DNA of 64,000 nucleotides, taken from NCBI RefSeq assembly GCF_035934735.1, contig NZ_CP142396.1, positions 124,001 to 188,000 on the forward strand, read 5' to 3'. Each line of letters opens with the position of its first letter. The first letter of the stretch is position 1. The notes under the pieces were generated by a model. The model was not told the DNA's origin, made no database searches, and saw only the letters and a program-made list of their open reading frames with translations. This document shows, piece by piece, positions 56,181 to 64,000 of the stretch. The position numbers and the translations under genes were made by a program. Origin of the DNA: Sedimentibacter sp. MB31-C6 (GTDB taxonomy: Bacteria; Bacillota; Clostridia; Tissierellales; Sedimentibacteraceae).

Positions 56181-57638
56181 TTATTTAAAACTATATTGAT
56201 TAATCATATTTTGTTTGCAATCCCATAATTCTTTAGACAAATCAACAAAATAGTTATGTGGATTTGTAAATCTTTTTACTTCATTCCAAACATTATCAAC
56301 TTTTGCTTTGCAATAAGACCTTATATCATTAAGTTTAGGACTTTCATACACACATTCACCATTTAAAAATACTGGTACTTGAAGATTTTTAGCATAAAAA
56401 TTAGTTACTTTTTTCTTTTTCCATACATGAACTTCATCAAATATTATATATGGTTTAGTATCATTTATAATTTCGTTAGCTAATGTTATGACATCTGCTA
56501 TTGGACTGTTTGTTTTCTTATCATACAATCTCCAAACCTTCTTATACCCTGGATTTGTTATTTTCTCCTCGTTCTCTGAAAGTTTAATTTTCGGCATGAT
56601 TTTACCATCTTTTTCAATAGCCGCAAGTTTATAAACACATCCAAAAACGGGTTCTGATTTTGCTGTTATAAGTCTTTCTCCTACACCAAATGAATCTATT
56701 TTAGCTCCCTGACTTAATAAATCAGTTATAATATATTCATCTAAACTGTTTGATGCAACTATGCTACAATCGTGAAGTCCTGCTTCATCTAACATCTTCC
56801 TGCATTTTTTACTTAAATATGCAATATCACCACTATCTAATCTTACTCCCTGTAACCTTTTACCCATCGGTTCCAAAACTTCTTTAGAAATTCTTATAGC
56901 ATTAGGGATTCCACTTTCTATTACATTGTATGTATCTATAAGTAATGTACAATTATCTGGATAGTTTTCAGCATACAATTTAAACGAATCATATTCATTA
57001 TCAAACATTTGTACCCATGAATGAGCCATTGTTCCTAAAGCAGGAACTCCAAATACTTCATCTGCCAATGTTGTTGCTGTTCCAACAACACCTCCAATAT
57101 AAGCAGCTCTAGCGCCATAAATAGCACCATCATACCCTTGACTTCTTCTAGCACCAAACTCCATTATCGGTCTTCCTTTTGCTGCTCTAACAATCCTGCT
57201 AGCTTTAGTTGCTATAAGACTTTGATGATTGATAGTCAATAATAACATTGTTTCTATTAGTTGTGCTTCTATTGCCTTTGCCCTTACAGTTATTAATGGC
57301 TCACTAGGAAAAACTGGAGTTCCTTCAGGTATAGCAAAAATATCACCGGAAAATTTAAAATTTTTAAGATATTGTAAAAAATCTTCTTTAAATAAATTTT
57401 TGCTTCTAAGATATGCAATATCCTCTTCTTTAAAATTCAAATTTTTTATATACTGAATTACTTGTTCTAATCCTGCAACTATCGAAAATCCTGCTCCATC
57501 GGGATTCTTTCTGAAAAACAAATCAAAATAAACAATAGAATCCTTTTGTCCATTTGAAAAATATCCATTTGCCATTGTTACTTCGTAAAAGTCCATAAGC
57601 ATAGATAAATTTCTTTCTCCAAAATTATTATATTCCAT
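56181..57638 (-). CDS. pncB: Nicotinate phosphoribosyltransferase
   Basis: 485 aa. Forms nicotinate mononucleotide from nicotinate and PRPP in NAD salvage. It starts LSMLMDFYEVTMANGYF and has the family elements EFGARRSQGYDGAI, GTMAHSWVQMFDNE and VRLDSGDIAYLS. Longer than the short E. coli type, as usual in Firmicutes. The ATG has GAGGAG upstream. It lies 11 bp downstream of the nicotinamidase-like gene, so the two form a salvage pair. Confidence 0.94.
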   Translation of the reverse strand: MEYNNFGERNLSMLMDFYEVTMANGYFSNGQKDSIVYFDLFFRKNPDGAGFSIVAGLEQVIQYIKNLNFKEEDIAYLRSKNLFKEDFLQYLKNFKFSGDIFAIPEGTPVFPSEPLITVRAKAIEAQLIETMLLLTINHQSLIATKASRIVRAAKGRPIMEFGARRSQGYDGAIYGARAAYIGGVVGTATTLADEVFGVPALGTMAHSWVQMFDNEYDSFKLYAENYPDNCTLLIDTYNVIESGIPNAIRISKEVLEPMGKRLQGVRLDSGDIAYLSKKCRKMLDEAGLHDCSIVASNSLDEYIITDLLSQGAKIDSFGVGERLITAKSEPVFGCVYKLAAIEKDGKIMPKIKLSENEEKITNPGYKKVWRLYDKKTNSPIADVITLANEIINDTKPYIIFDEVHVWKKKKVTNFYAKNLQVPVFLNGECVYESPKLNDIRSYCKAKVDNVWNEVKRFTNPHNYFVDLSKELWDCKQNMINQYSFK

Positions 57639-57649
57639 TAAACTTCTCC

Positions 57650-58285
57650 TCAGTTAATTTTATCAACTATCTCAATGCCACTAGTATGCATATTGTATAA
57701 AGCAAATAAATTCATTAAGTATCCGTCATGCGATCCACCATCATATGTCTCCACTGCATTTATCGGTACTAAAATCCTTTTATTTATATTTCTATCATTA
57801 AAATAAGCCTTTAAACTTAAAGTAAATTGAAGTACACATATATCTGTAACACAACCCATAATTATATAATTGTCTATAATATCTATATATTTATTCAACC
57901 ATTCTTGAAAATTGTCGTTATTAAACCCATTAGTACTATTCTTCTCAATACATATAGACTCTTGCCCTTTTGTAAAGGGTATAAGCTCTTGAATTAAATT
58001 AGCTTCCTCTGTGTTTCTAAGACAGTGTAACGGAAAACTATTAAATTCAGCACATTCTTCATCGTGACTATCTATAAAAAATACTTTTTTATAACCTTTA
58101 GTTCTTTCATTCAAAGATACTATATTATCAACAATACTAGCAACTCTTGGTGACGATAATGGTCCTGTATAAACAAAACCATTTACCATATCAATAGTAA
58201 TAAGCGCAGTTTTCTCTTTTTTTAAAGAAGTAAGTTCAACAGATTTTCCTTTTATTTCATTTTCAATTACCTTTAAAGCATCCAT
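57650..58285 (-). CDS. Nicotinamidase-like cysteine hydrolase (isochorismatase family)
   Basis: 211 aa. The catalytic triad of the PncA group can be placed at D32 (ITIDMVNGF), K115 (IEKNSTNGF) and C150 (GCVTDICV). Metal-site residues D72 and H74 (IDSHDEE) and H87 (FPLHC) also fit nicotinamidase rather than a general isochorismatase. Its product, nicotinate, is the substrate of the next gene. Assignment is strong by motif and context but not absolute. Confidence 0.85.
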   Translation of the reverse strand: MDALKVIENEIKGKSVELTSLKKEKTALITIDMVNGFVYTGPLSSPRVASIVDNIVSLNERTKGYKKVFFIDSHDEECAEFNSFPLHCLRNTEEANLIQELIPFTKGQESICIEKNSTNGFNNDNFQEWLNKYIDIIDNYIIMGCVTDICVLQFTLSLKAYFNDRNINKRILVPINAVETYDGGSHDGYLMNLFALYNMHTSGIEIVDKIN

Positions 58286-58428
58286 AATAATTTCCTTTAT
58301 TTATTTTAGTTATAATGCAATTTAACAAATACATTATAATGTCTATTTAATATTTTGTCAAAAATAATTACTAGATTACTACTCAACTAATACTCATAAG
58401 AAAATTGATTGGTTTAATAAAAAAAGAA

Positions 58429-58446
58429 GAAGCTATTAATAGCTTC
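58429..58446 (-). terminator. Terminator after the rnf operon
   Basis: An 18-nt palindrome (GAAGCTAT/ATAGCTTC) followed on the minus strand by TTCTTTTTTT. It lies ~110 bp beyond the rnfB stop. A second hairpin (10-bp stem TTATAAGCTA, 58517-58540, loop ATAG) without a T-tract is closer to the gene. Confidence 0.65.
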
Positions 58447-58555
58447 TCGACTATTGACAAAACATAAATATAATAACTTAAAAGATTTTCATATGTTTAT
58501 AAGTTTGTCTTTAAGCTTATAAGCTAATAGTAGCTTATAAAACCTTAAATTTAGA

Positions 58556-59527
58556 TTATTTTAATTCAATTGCATCTTTTGGGCATTTTGTTGCACATAC
58601 TCCACAACCTATGCATTTATCCTTGTCTACTTTGTGAGTTTTTTTAACTTCTCCTTCAATAGCATCAACCGGACAATTTTTAGCACAAATTGTACATCCA
58701 ATGCATTTTTCATCTATTATATTAGCTTTCTTTCTAGTAGATAAATCTCCCTCTATTGCTTTTGTAGGGCATTTCTCTACACATACCATACATTCAGTAC
58801 ATTTGTCGTAATCTATTTTTGCTATATTGTTTTCAACATGAATAGCATCAAAAGGACAATTCTTTTCACAAATTTTGCATCCTATACATCCAACTTTACA
58901 TACTACCTTTACATCTTTTCCAAAATCTCTATTATTACATCCTACAATAACATCTTGAGAATAAGGAACTAATTCTATTACAGCTTTAGGACATTCTTCA
59001 ATACATTTTCCACATGAAGTACATTTCTCTTTATCTATTACAGCTATACCATCTTCAATAGTAATAGCATCAAAATCACATACATCAACACAATTTCCAA
59101 AACCTAAACAACCTTTATCACAAGATTTGTTTCCACCTGCTACAGCTGCAGCAGCTTTACAGTCTGTAACTCCTTGATATTCATATTTCTTAGTTGCTAC
59201 AGTATCACAACCTTGACATAATACATGAGCTACTTTCTTTTCCCCAGCTGTTGCTGTTACACCCATTATTGCACCTATTTTATCATAAGCTTCATCATTA
59301 GCAACTGGACAACCATTAACTGGCGCTTCTCCTTTTGCTATTGCATTTGCCATTCCATCACATCCTGGAAATCCACATGCACCACAGTTAGCGCCTGGAA
59401 GGGCATTTCTTACATCAATAATCTTTTGATCTACTTCTACATGGAATATCTTTGAAGCTACTGCTAATAAGGCACCAGCTAACACTCCTAATCCACCTAA
59501 CATTCCTACTGCTTTTACTATAACCAT
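58556..59527 (-). CDS. rnfB: Rnf complex subunit RnfB, polyferredoxin
   Basis: 323 aa. An N-terminal membrane helix (~1-25) comes first. A [4Fe-4S] domain has GANCGACGFPGCDGMA, and then come six CxxCxxC-type motifs. This number of clusters matches the long RnfB of acetogenic and amino-acid-fermenting anaerobes. It is the likely entry point for ferredoxin electrons. It is the last gene of rnfCDGEAB. Confidence 0.95.
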   Translation of the reverse strand: MVIVKAVGMLGGLGVLAGALLAVASKIFHVEVDQKIIDVRNALPGANCGACGFPGCDGMANAIAKGEAPVNGCPVANDEAYDKIGAIMGVTATAGEKKVAHVLCQGCDTVATKKYEYQGVTDCKAAAAVAGGNKSCDKGCLGFGNCVDVCDFDAITIEDGIAVIDKEKCTSCGKCIEECPKAVIELVPYSQDVIVGCNNRDFGKDVKVVCKVGCIGCKICEKNCPFDAIHVENNIAKIDYDKCTECMVCVEKCPTKAIEGDLSTRKKANIIDEKCIGCTICAKNCPVDAIEGEVKKTHKVDKDKCIGCGVCATKCPKDAIELK

Positions 59528-59542
59528 TTATCTGCACCTCCC

Positions 59543-60115
59543 TTATATTTGTAATCCTGAAAACCCAAGGAATGCAATAGACATTAAGCCTGCAGCTACT
59601 AATGCTATAGGTGAACCCTTTAATGCTTCTGGTACATCAGCTGAATCAATTTTTTCTCTTACTCCTGCAAATAAAACTATTGCAAGTAAAAATCCACCTG
59701 ATGTAGCAACAGAATTTACTATTGCTTCAATAAAGTCGTATTCTTTTGTTATATTTAAAATTACTACTCCTAAAACAGCACAATTTGTAGTAATCAACGG
59801 CAAATATACTCCTAATGCTTGATATAAGCCAGGACTTGATTTTTTCAAAAACATTTCAACAAATTGAACTAATGCTGCTATTATCAATATAAAAGCTATT
59901 GTTTGTAAATATCCAATTTCAAAATAATCCAATAAAATTTGTACCAAAAATGTTATAACAGCTGACAAAGTTATAACAAATATAACTGCAATACCCATGC
60001 CTGCTGCTGTTTCTATTTTCTTTGAAACGCCGAGGAATGGACAAACTCCCAAGAACTGTGAAAATATAATATTATTTACTAAAAACGATGCTATAAATAA
60101 ACTAACTAATTCCAT
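59543..60115 (-). CDS. rnfA: Rnf complex membrane subunit RnfA
   Basis: 190 aa with six hydrophobic segments. FLVNNIIFSQFLGVCPFLGVS and LITTNCAVLGVVILN are family hallmarks; Cys residues here and in RnfE ligate an intramembrane [2Fe-2S] cluster in solved Rnf structures. SD GGAGG. RnfA and RnfE are inverted-topology paralogues. Confidence 0.95.
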   Translation of the reverse strand: MELVSLFIASFLVNNIIFSQFLGVCPFLGVSKKIETAAGMGIAVIFVITLSAVITFLVQILLDYFEIGYLQTIAFILIIAALVQFVEMFLKKSSPGLYQALGVYLPLITTNCAVLGVVILNITKEYDFIEAIVNSVATSGGFLLAIVLFAGVREKIDSADVPEALKGSPIALVAAGLMSIAFLGFSGLQI

Positions 60116-60128
60116 CTATCCTAACCTC

Positions 60129-60725
60129 CTACGCTTTCTTTTTTCTAGTTAAAAAATTTACGAGACCTATTAACAATCCAAGTGCTATAAAAGCTCCTGG
60201 AGGCTGTACCATTATCATCATAGGTTCAAATGATTCTCCCATTATCTGAAAACCAAAAATAGTTCCGTTACCTAAAAACTCTCTAATCGCAGCTAGAAGA
60301 GTTATAGCAAAAGCAAATCCTATACCCATACCCAAACCATCAAATATAGAATCAGCAACTCCATTTTTTGATGCAAAAGATTCAGCTCTACCAAGTATAG
60401 TACAATTAACAACTATAAGTGGTATAAAAACACCAAGAGCCTTATATAAGTCATAAGTATAAGCATGCATAAACATATCAATAATTGTAACAAATGTTGC
60501 TATTATTATAATAAAAGCAGGTATACGTACTTCATCAGGTATAACTTTTCTCAATAAAGAAATTACTATATTTGAACCTACTAACACCACGGTAACTGCA
60601 ACTCCCATTCCTATTCCATTAATAGCTGATGTTGTTATGGCAAGTGCAGAACACATTCCAAGCAATTGAACAAAAATAGGATTTTCTTTCAAAAGACCAT
60701 TTTTAAATACTTTTATCTTATCCAT
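60129..60725 (-). CDS. rnfE: Rnf complex membrane subunit RnfE
   Basis: 198 aa, six membrane segments. Matches RnfE by NPIFVQLLGMCSALAIT near the start and by FIPLIVVNCTILGRAE, the Cys-bearing counterpart of the RnfA segment. Basic cytoplasmic end (RKKKA). Confidence 0.95.
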   Translation of the reverse strand: MDKIKVFKNGLLKENPIFVQLLGMCSALAITTSAINGIGMGVAVTVVLVGSNIVISLLRKVIPDEVRIPAFIIIIATFVTIIDMFMHAYTYDLYKALGVFIPLIVVNCTILGRAESFASKNGVADSIFDGLGMGIGFAFAITLLAAIREFLGNGTIFGFQIMGESFEPMMIMVQPPGAFIALGLLIGLVNFLTRKKKA

Positions 60726-60734
60726 TTTTACCTC

Positions 60735-61310
60735 CTATTTATTCAAATATTGATTATAGATATTAATTGCATTATTTACAGCACTTGTAAAAGATACTGA
60801 GGATTTTGTCGCTCCTGTAATGGCATCATAACCATCATCAGGTATTTCAGCATTGGCATCCATATCTATAAACTGATTTTTAAATTCAGGTTCTGCTACT
60901 TTACTACCAAGACCTTGTGTTTCTTGTATTGTTGTAACAGCTATTCCAGTAATTTTACCCTCTGGAGAAACGCCTACAAATAATTCTATATCTCCACCAT
61001 ATCCTGAAATAGTACTAAAAGTTTTTATTGCATATCCTAATTGATTACCTGAACCATCAACAGCTGTCATTAAATCTACAAATTTTGTATTATCTGTTTT
61101 AATTGATTCAACTAATGCCGTATCTTCATACGGTTCAAAGATTTCTGAACCTGGCATTACAGCTTCTAATATTGCAGGATCCATACTAGCTTTTGCTTCA
61201 ACTTCAGCAATTTTATCTTTAGTGAAATCATTTGTAAAAGCCAATACCCCACCAGCTATAGCTGAAATCAAACACAAAACGCCACCTAATTTAACTATGT
61301 TATTTTTCAT
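60735..61310 (-). CDS. rnfG: Rnf complex FMN-binding subunit RnfG
   Basis: 191 aa. One N-terminal membrane helix, then the extracytoplasmic FMN-binding domain. The covalent flavin site is the Thr in DAITGATKSS (family motif S/T-G-A-T). GYGGDIELFVG and TQGLGSKVAEP are also typical. Its start overlaps the rnfD stop by one base. Confidence 0.95.
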   Translation of the reverse strand: MKNNIVKLGGVLCLISAIAGGVLAFTNDFTKDKIAEVEAKASMDPAILEAVMPGSEIFEPYEDTALVESIKTDNTKFVDLMTAVDGSGNQLGYAIKTFSTISGYGGDIELFVGVSPEGKITGIAVTTIQETQGLGSKVAEPEFKNQFIDMDANAEIPDDGYDAITGATKSSVSFTSAVNNAINIYNQYLNK

Positions 61311-62242
61311 TATTTAGCACCTCCAAAAAGCTTAGGTGTTACATACTTATCTATTAAAGGAGTTAAAATATTCATAAGTAGTATTGAATATGATACACCT
61401 TCTGGATATCCGCCAATTTTCCTTATTATCATTGTTAGAATTCCTGCACCTATTGCATAAATAACTTTACCTCTATCAGTTATAGGACATGTTACATAAT
61501 CTGTAGCCATGAAAAATGCTCCAAGCATTAATCCTCCACCTAAAACATGATATAACATCATACTTCCGCCATCTACAAAAAGAGCTAATATTGCAACAGT
61601 TCCTATATAAAATACAGGGATTATCCACTTAATTACACCTCTGTAAATCAAATAAATTCCACCTGCTAATAATAGCAACGCTGAAGTTTCTCCTAAAACT
61701 CCTGGTATATTTCCAACAAGCATATCAAACAATGATGGCAATTCACCTGTAGCACTCCCTTTTATAATTGATAATGGAGTAGCTGAACTTACTGCATCAG
61801 TTACTGGATCTATCCATCCAGTAGTTAAATGAGGATTCCATGAAGCCATTAAAAAAGCTCTACCAGCTAATGCTGGGTTTATGAAGTTAAAACCTATACC
61901 ACCAAAAATTTGTTTTGCAATTGCAATTGCAAAAGCAGAACCTAATACTGGAATCCACCATGGTGCTGTTGGCGGTATATTAAATGCCAATAATATTCCT
62001 GTTACAACTGCACTTAAATCAGTTACAGTTATTGGTTTTTTCATAATTCTTTGACAAATATATTCAGTTACAACTGCTGAAACTACAGAAGCGATAACTA
62101 AAATCAATGAATTAAATCCAAAATAAAAAATACTTGCCACTAATGCCGGTAGCAATGCAATAACTACATCTAGCATTAATTTCTGGGTCGTCTCATCTGT
62201 TCTAATATGAGGTGATGATGAACCTATCAATTTATTTTCCAT
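61310..62242 (-). CDS. rnfD: Rnf complex membrane subunit RnfD
   Basis: 310 aa, about nine membrane helices. A covalent FMN Thr is likely in SSATPLSIIK. This reads SSAT rather than the common SGAT, but the Thr is kept. NFINPALAGRAFLM and FFMATDYVTCPITDRGK match the family. It should form part of the ion path. Confidence 0.95.
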   Translation of the reverse strand: MENKLIGSSSPHIRTDETTQKLMLDVVIALLPALVASIFYFGFNSLILVIASVVSAVVTEYICQRIMKKPITVTDLSAVVTGILLAFNIPPTAPWWIPVLGSAFAIAIAKQIFGGIGFNFINPALAGRAFLMASWNPHLTTGWIDPVTDAVSSATPLSIIKGSATGELPSLFDMLVGNIPGVLGETSALLLLAGGIYLIYRGVIKWIIPVFYIGTVAILALFVDGGSMMLYHVLGGGLMLGAFFMATDYVTCPITDRGKVIYAIGAGILTMIIRKIGGYPEGVSYSILLMNILTPLIDKYVTPKLFGGAK

Positions 62243-62254
62243 CTATTATTCCTC

Positions 62255-63586
62255 CTATTTAGCCTTTTTGCGTTTAGTTAAAATTTCTTTTTTTGCAACA
62301 CGTATCGTTTCAACCAAAGGTCTCTTTGCTGGACATATAAATGAACAAGATCCACATTCGATACAATCAGTTGCATGAAACTTATCAGCTTCTTCAAAAT
62401 TATTTAATATTGCTTGTCTGCTGATCATATATGGCTGTAAATTAACGGGACATATACTTACACATTTTCCACATCTAATACAATTAGATGGTTCTGGAAC
62501 TTCTGCATCCTTTTTATTAAGTACAAGTATACCTGAAGTTCCTTTGATAACTGGTACCTCATCAGTATATTGAGCTATTCCCATCATAGGTCCACCGTTA
62601 ATTAATTTACCAGGCTCCTCAGAATAACCACCACATTGTTCAATTACATCTTTAAATAATGTTCCAATTCTAATATATAAATTTTTAGGATTTTGTATTG
62701 CACTTCCTGTAACTGTTGTTACTCTTTGAATAACGGGCATTCCTGTTGCAATAACATTTCCTATAGTTGCAACAGTCCCTACATTGTCTACTATACAGCC
62801 AACATCCATTGGAAGTCCGCCAGAAGGTACTTCTCTGCCAGTTATAGCATTAATAATTCTTTTTTCATCACCTTGTGGATATTTTGTTTCTAGAGATACT
62901 ACCTCTATTCCTTCATAATCAGCCACAATTTTCTTCATAACCTCAATTGCATCAGGTTTATTCTTTTCTATAGCAACGTAAGATTTATTCACTCCTACTG
63001 CCTTCATAATTGCTCTTAACCCTAACAATACTAAATCTGGTTTTTCTAGCATTATTCTGTGGTCAGCTGTTAAGAAAGGTTCACATTCTGCTCCATTAAC
63101 TATTATAGTATCAATTGGCTTATCTTTCGGTGGACTTAGTTTTACGTGAGTTGGAAAACCTGCTCCACCCATTCCTGTTAAGCCAGCTTCTTTAATAATT
63201 GCCAAAACTTCTTCCTTAGATAAGTCTTCAAGTTTTCCCTTTGGCCTTACAGATTCGTGAATTTCAAATAAACCATCAGACTCAATAGTAATGCAACTTA
63301 CTTTAGCACCTGTTGTAATTTGATGCACATCAATTTTCTTTACAGTTCCAGATACACTTGAATGTACTGGTGATGAAACAAAAGCTTTAGATTCTCCAAT
63401 CTTTTGTCCTACTTTTACTTTTTCTCCTACTGTAACTAAAGAATCACAGGGGGCTCCTATATGCTGTGATAATGGAATCACAACTATATTAGGTTCTAAA
63501 GCATTTTCAATTGCTACATTCTCAGTTTTCGTTTTATGATGAGGGGGATGTATTCCGCCCCTGAATGTAAACACCTTTGCGCTCAT
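62255..63586 (-). CDS. rnfC: Rnf complex subunit RnfC, NADH-interacting
   Basis: 443 aa, peripheral subunit related to NuoF. The N-terminal RnfC barrel-sandwich region is followed by the FMN/NADH domain (GLTGMGGAGFPTHVKL and INGAECEPFLTADHR). Two 4Fe-4S motifs lie near the end (CIRCGKCVSICP, CIECGSCSFICP). First gene of the operon; SD GAGGTG. Confidence 0.95.
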   Translation of the reverse strand: MSAKVFTFRGGIHPPHHKTKTENVAIENALEPNIVVIPLSQHIGAPCDSLVTVGEKVKVGQKIGESKAFVSSPVHSSVSGTVKKIDVHQITTGAKVSCITIESDGLFEIHESVRPKGKLEDLSKEEVLAIIKEAGLTGMGGAGFPTHVKLSPPKDKPIDTIIVNGAECEPFLTADHRIMLEKPDLVLLGLRAIMKAVGVNKSYVAIEKNKPDAIEVMKKIVADYEGIEVVSLETKYPQGDEKRIINAITGREVPSGGLPMDVGCIVDNVGTVATIGNVIATGMPVIQRVTTVTGSAIQNPKNLYIRIGTLFKDVIEQCGGYSEEPGKLINGGPMMGIAQYTDEVPVIKGTSGILVLNKKDAEVPEPSNCIRCGKCVSICPVNLQPYMISRQAILNNFEEADKFHATDCIECGSCSFICPAKRPLVETIRVAKKEILTKRKKAK

Positions 63587-63609
63587 AATATCACCTCTTG
63601 TTTAAGTTT

Positions 63610-63638
63610 ATAATATAATTAACAATCCTAAAAATCAA
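63610..63638 (-). promoter_or_regulatory. Predicted promoter P1 of rnfCDGEAB
   Basis: On the minus strand, TTGATT (63633-63638), 17 bp, TATTAT (63610-63615), 24 bp before the rnfC ATG. The leader would be very short. Confidence 0.5.
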
Positions 63639-63646
63639 ACAAATTG

Positions 63647-63675
63647 ATTATATCAGATTTACATTTATTTTTAAA
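63647..63675 (-). promoter_or_regulatory. Predicted promoter P2 of rnfCDGEAB
   Basis: On the minus strand, TTTAAA (63670-63675), 17 bp, TATAAT (63647-63652), 37 bp upstream of P1. Tandem promoters would allow two levels of control of the energy-conserving complex. Confidence 0.45.
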
Positions 63676-63747
63676 TACCTATTTTAAAATTTTTATCATT
63701 TATTTAATTTTTTTGCAAGGTTTTGTTATAAAATTTCAAATATTATG

Positions 63748-63999
63748 TTAATAATTATATAAATTCTTAATATTTTCATTAATATATTCTTTAATCCAAA
63801 GTAATACACTGCTTTCGTTTATATCAACATTTTCTAATATTTCTTTAATTTCAGTTGTACTTACTGAAAATGTTAACATATCTACCTTATGTTTATATAT
63901 TAACTCACAATCTACTAAAGAATTAATAATTGTCATAATTGTATCACCAATATTTCCCAAAGGTGCTCTATCAATATTACTTCTTTCAAAGCAGCATTC
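63748..63999 (-). CDS. C-terminal part of an unknown protein, cut by the window edge
   Basis: The frame is open from the right edge to a stop at 63748, at least 83 residues. It begins ECCFERSNIDRAPLGNIGD and ends YINENIKNLYNY. It looks globular and mainly helical, with no signature I recognise. A TTG inside the frame (63960) could be mistaken for a start, but the frame continues upstream with a plausible sequence, so it is treated as truncated. Confidence 0.55.
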   Translation of the reverse strand, partial: ECCFERSNIDRAPLGNIGDTIMTIINSLVDCELIYKHKVDMLTFSVSTTEIKEILENVDINESSVLLWIKEYINENIKNLYNY

Positions 64000-64000
64000 T

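Noticed and set aside
56088-56181. Insertion sequence or CRISPR repeat at the palindrome cluster
   Set aside because: No transposase ORF, no terminal target duplications of IS length and no regular spacer pattern.

Overview
The window is a 64 kb stretch of chromosome from an AT-rich, strictly anaerobic, endospore-forming Firmicute, probably of the Clostridia/Tissierellia type. This rests on three things: sporulation genes (spoIVA, bofA, a RicT/YaaT gene), a Rnf complex plus a trimeric [FeFe] hydrogenase, and Clostridia-typical neighbourhoods such as tig-clpP-clpX-lon, asp23-fakA-recG-rsmD-coaD, prkC-stp-rlmN-rsmB-fmt-def-priA and sepF-yggT-ylmH. The genus is inference. No tRNA or rRNA gene, CRISPR array, prophage or insertion sequence was seen.

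Layout. 1-5.2 kb (minus): 5' part of lon, then clpX, clpP, tig and a GNAT acetyltransferase. 5.4-6.2 kb (plus): an orphan TIM-barrel protein. 6.2-11.9 kb (minus): coiled-coil protein, coaD, rsmD, recG, fakA-like and asp23-like genes, with rpmB on the plus strand at 12.2 kb. 12.4-28.5 kb (minus): two small or poorly known genes, asnS, thiN, rpe, rsgA, prkC, the PP2C phosphatase, rlmN, rsmB, fmt, def, priA, rpoZ, gmk, remA and a YicC-type nuclease. This is a translation, cell-wall-signalling and core-maintenance block. rqcH lies alone on the plus strand at 28.6-30.4 kb.

30.4-42.1 kb (minus): pyrR, rluD, lspA, ylmH, yggT, sepF, yggS, a HlyD-like adaptor, spoIVA, gpsA, plsY, der and a DUF512 radical-SAM protein. 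42.2-43.1 kb: a HutD-like gene and a 2[4Fe-4S] ferredoxin. 43.5 kb (plus): an alanine/sodium symporter. 45-50.4 kb (minus): ricT, holB, the c-di-AMP receptor darA, tmk, an Orn/Lys/Arg decarboxylase, a 43-residue membrane ORF, bofA and a FUSC-family protein. 50.6-56.1 kb (plus): an F420-ligase homologue and the hydrogenase operon hydC-hydB-hydA. 56.2-58.3 kb (minus): nicotinate phosphoribosyltransferase and a nicotinamidase-like hydrolase. 58.6-63.6 kb (minus): rnfCDGEAB. A partial unknown gene runs off the right edge.

How the genes fit together. The right third is an energy-conservation module. The bifurcating hydrogenase and the Rnf pump share the ferredoxin and NAD pools, the 2[4Fe-4S] ferredoxin is a plausible carrier, NAD salvage genes sit between them, and the Na+/alanine symporter could use a Rnf-made ion gradient. 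The left two thirds is housekeeping: protein quality control (Lon, ClpXP, trigger factor, RqcH), ribosome maturation and cell division.

I found no clearly new multi-gene system. The best leads are: spoIVA, whose only plausible start is an ATT codon that restores the P-loop and a length of 492 residues; a GC-rich cluster of palindromes between hydA and the nicotinate phosphoribosyltransferase gene; an rsmB promoter whose transcript should begin with a terminator-like hairpin; and several conserved-looking genes of unclear role (TIM-barrel protein, HlyD-like adaptor beside sepF, F420-ligase homologue beside the hydrogenase, 43-residue membrane ORF next to bofA).
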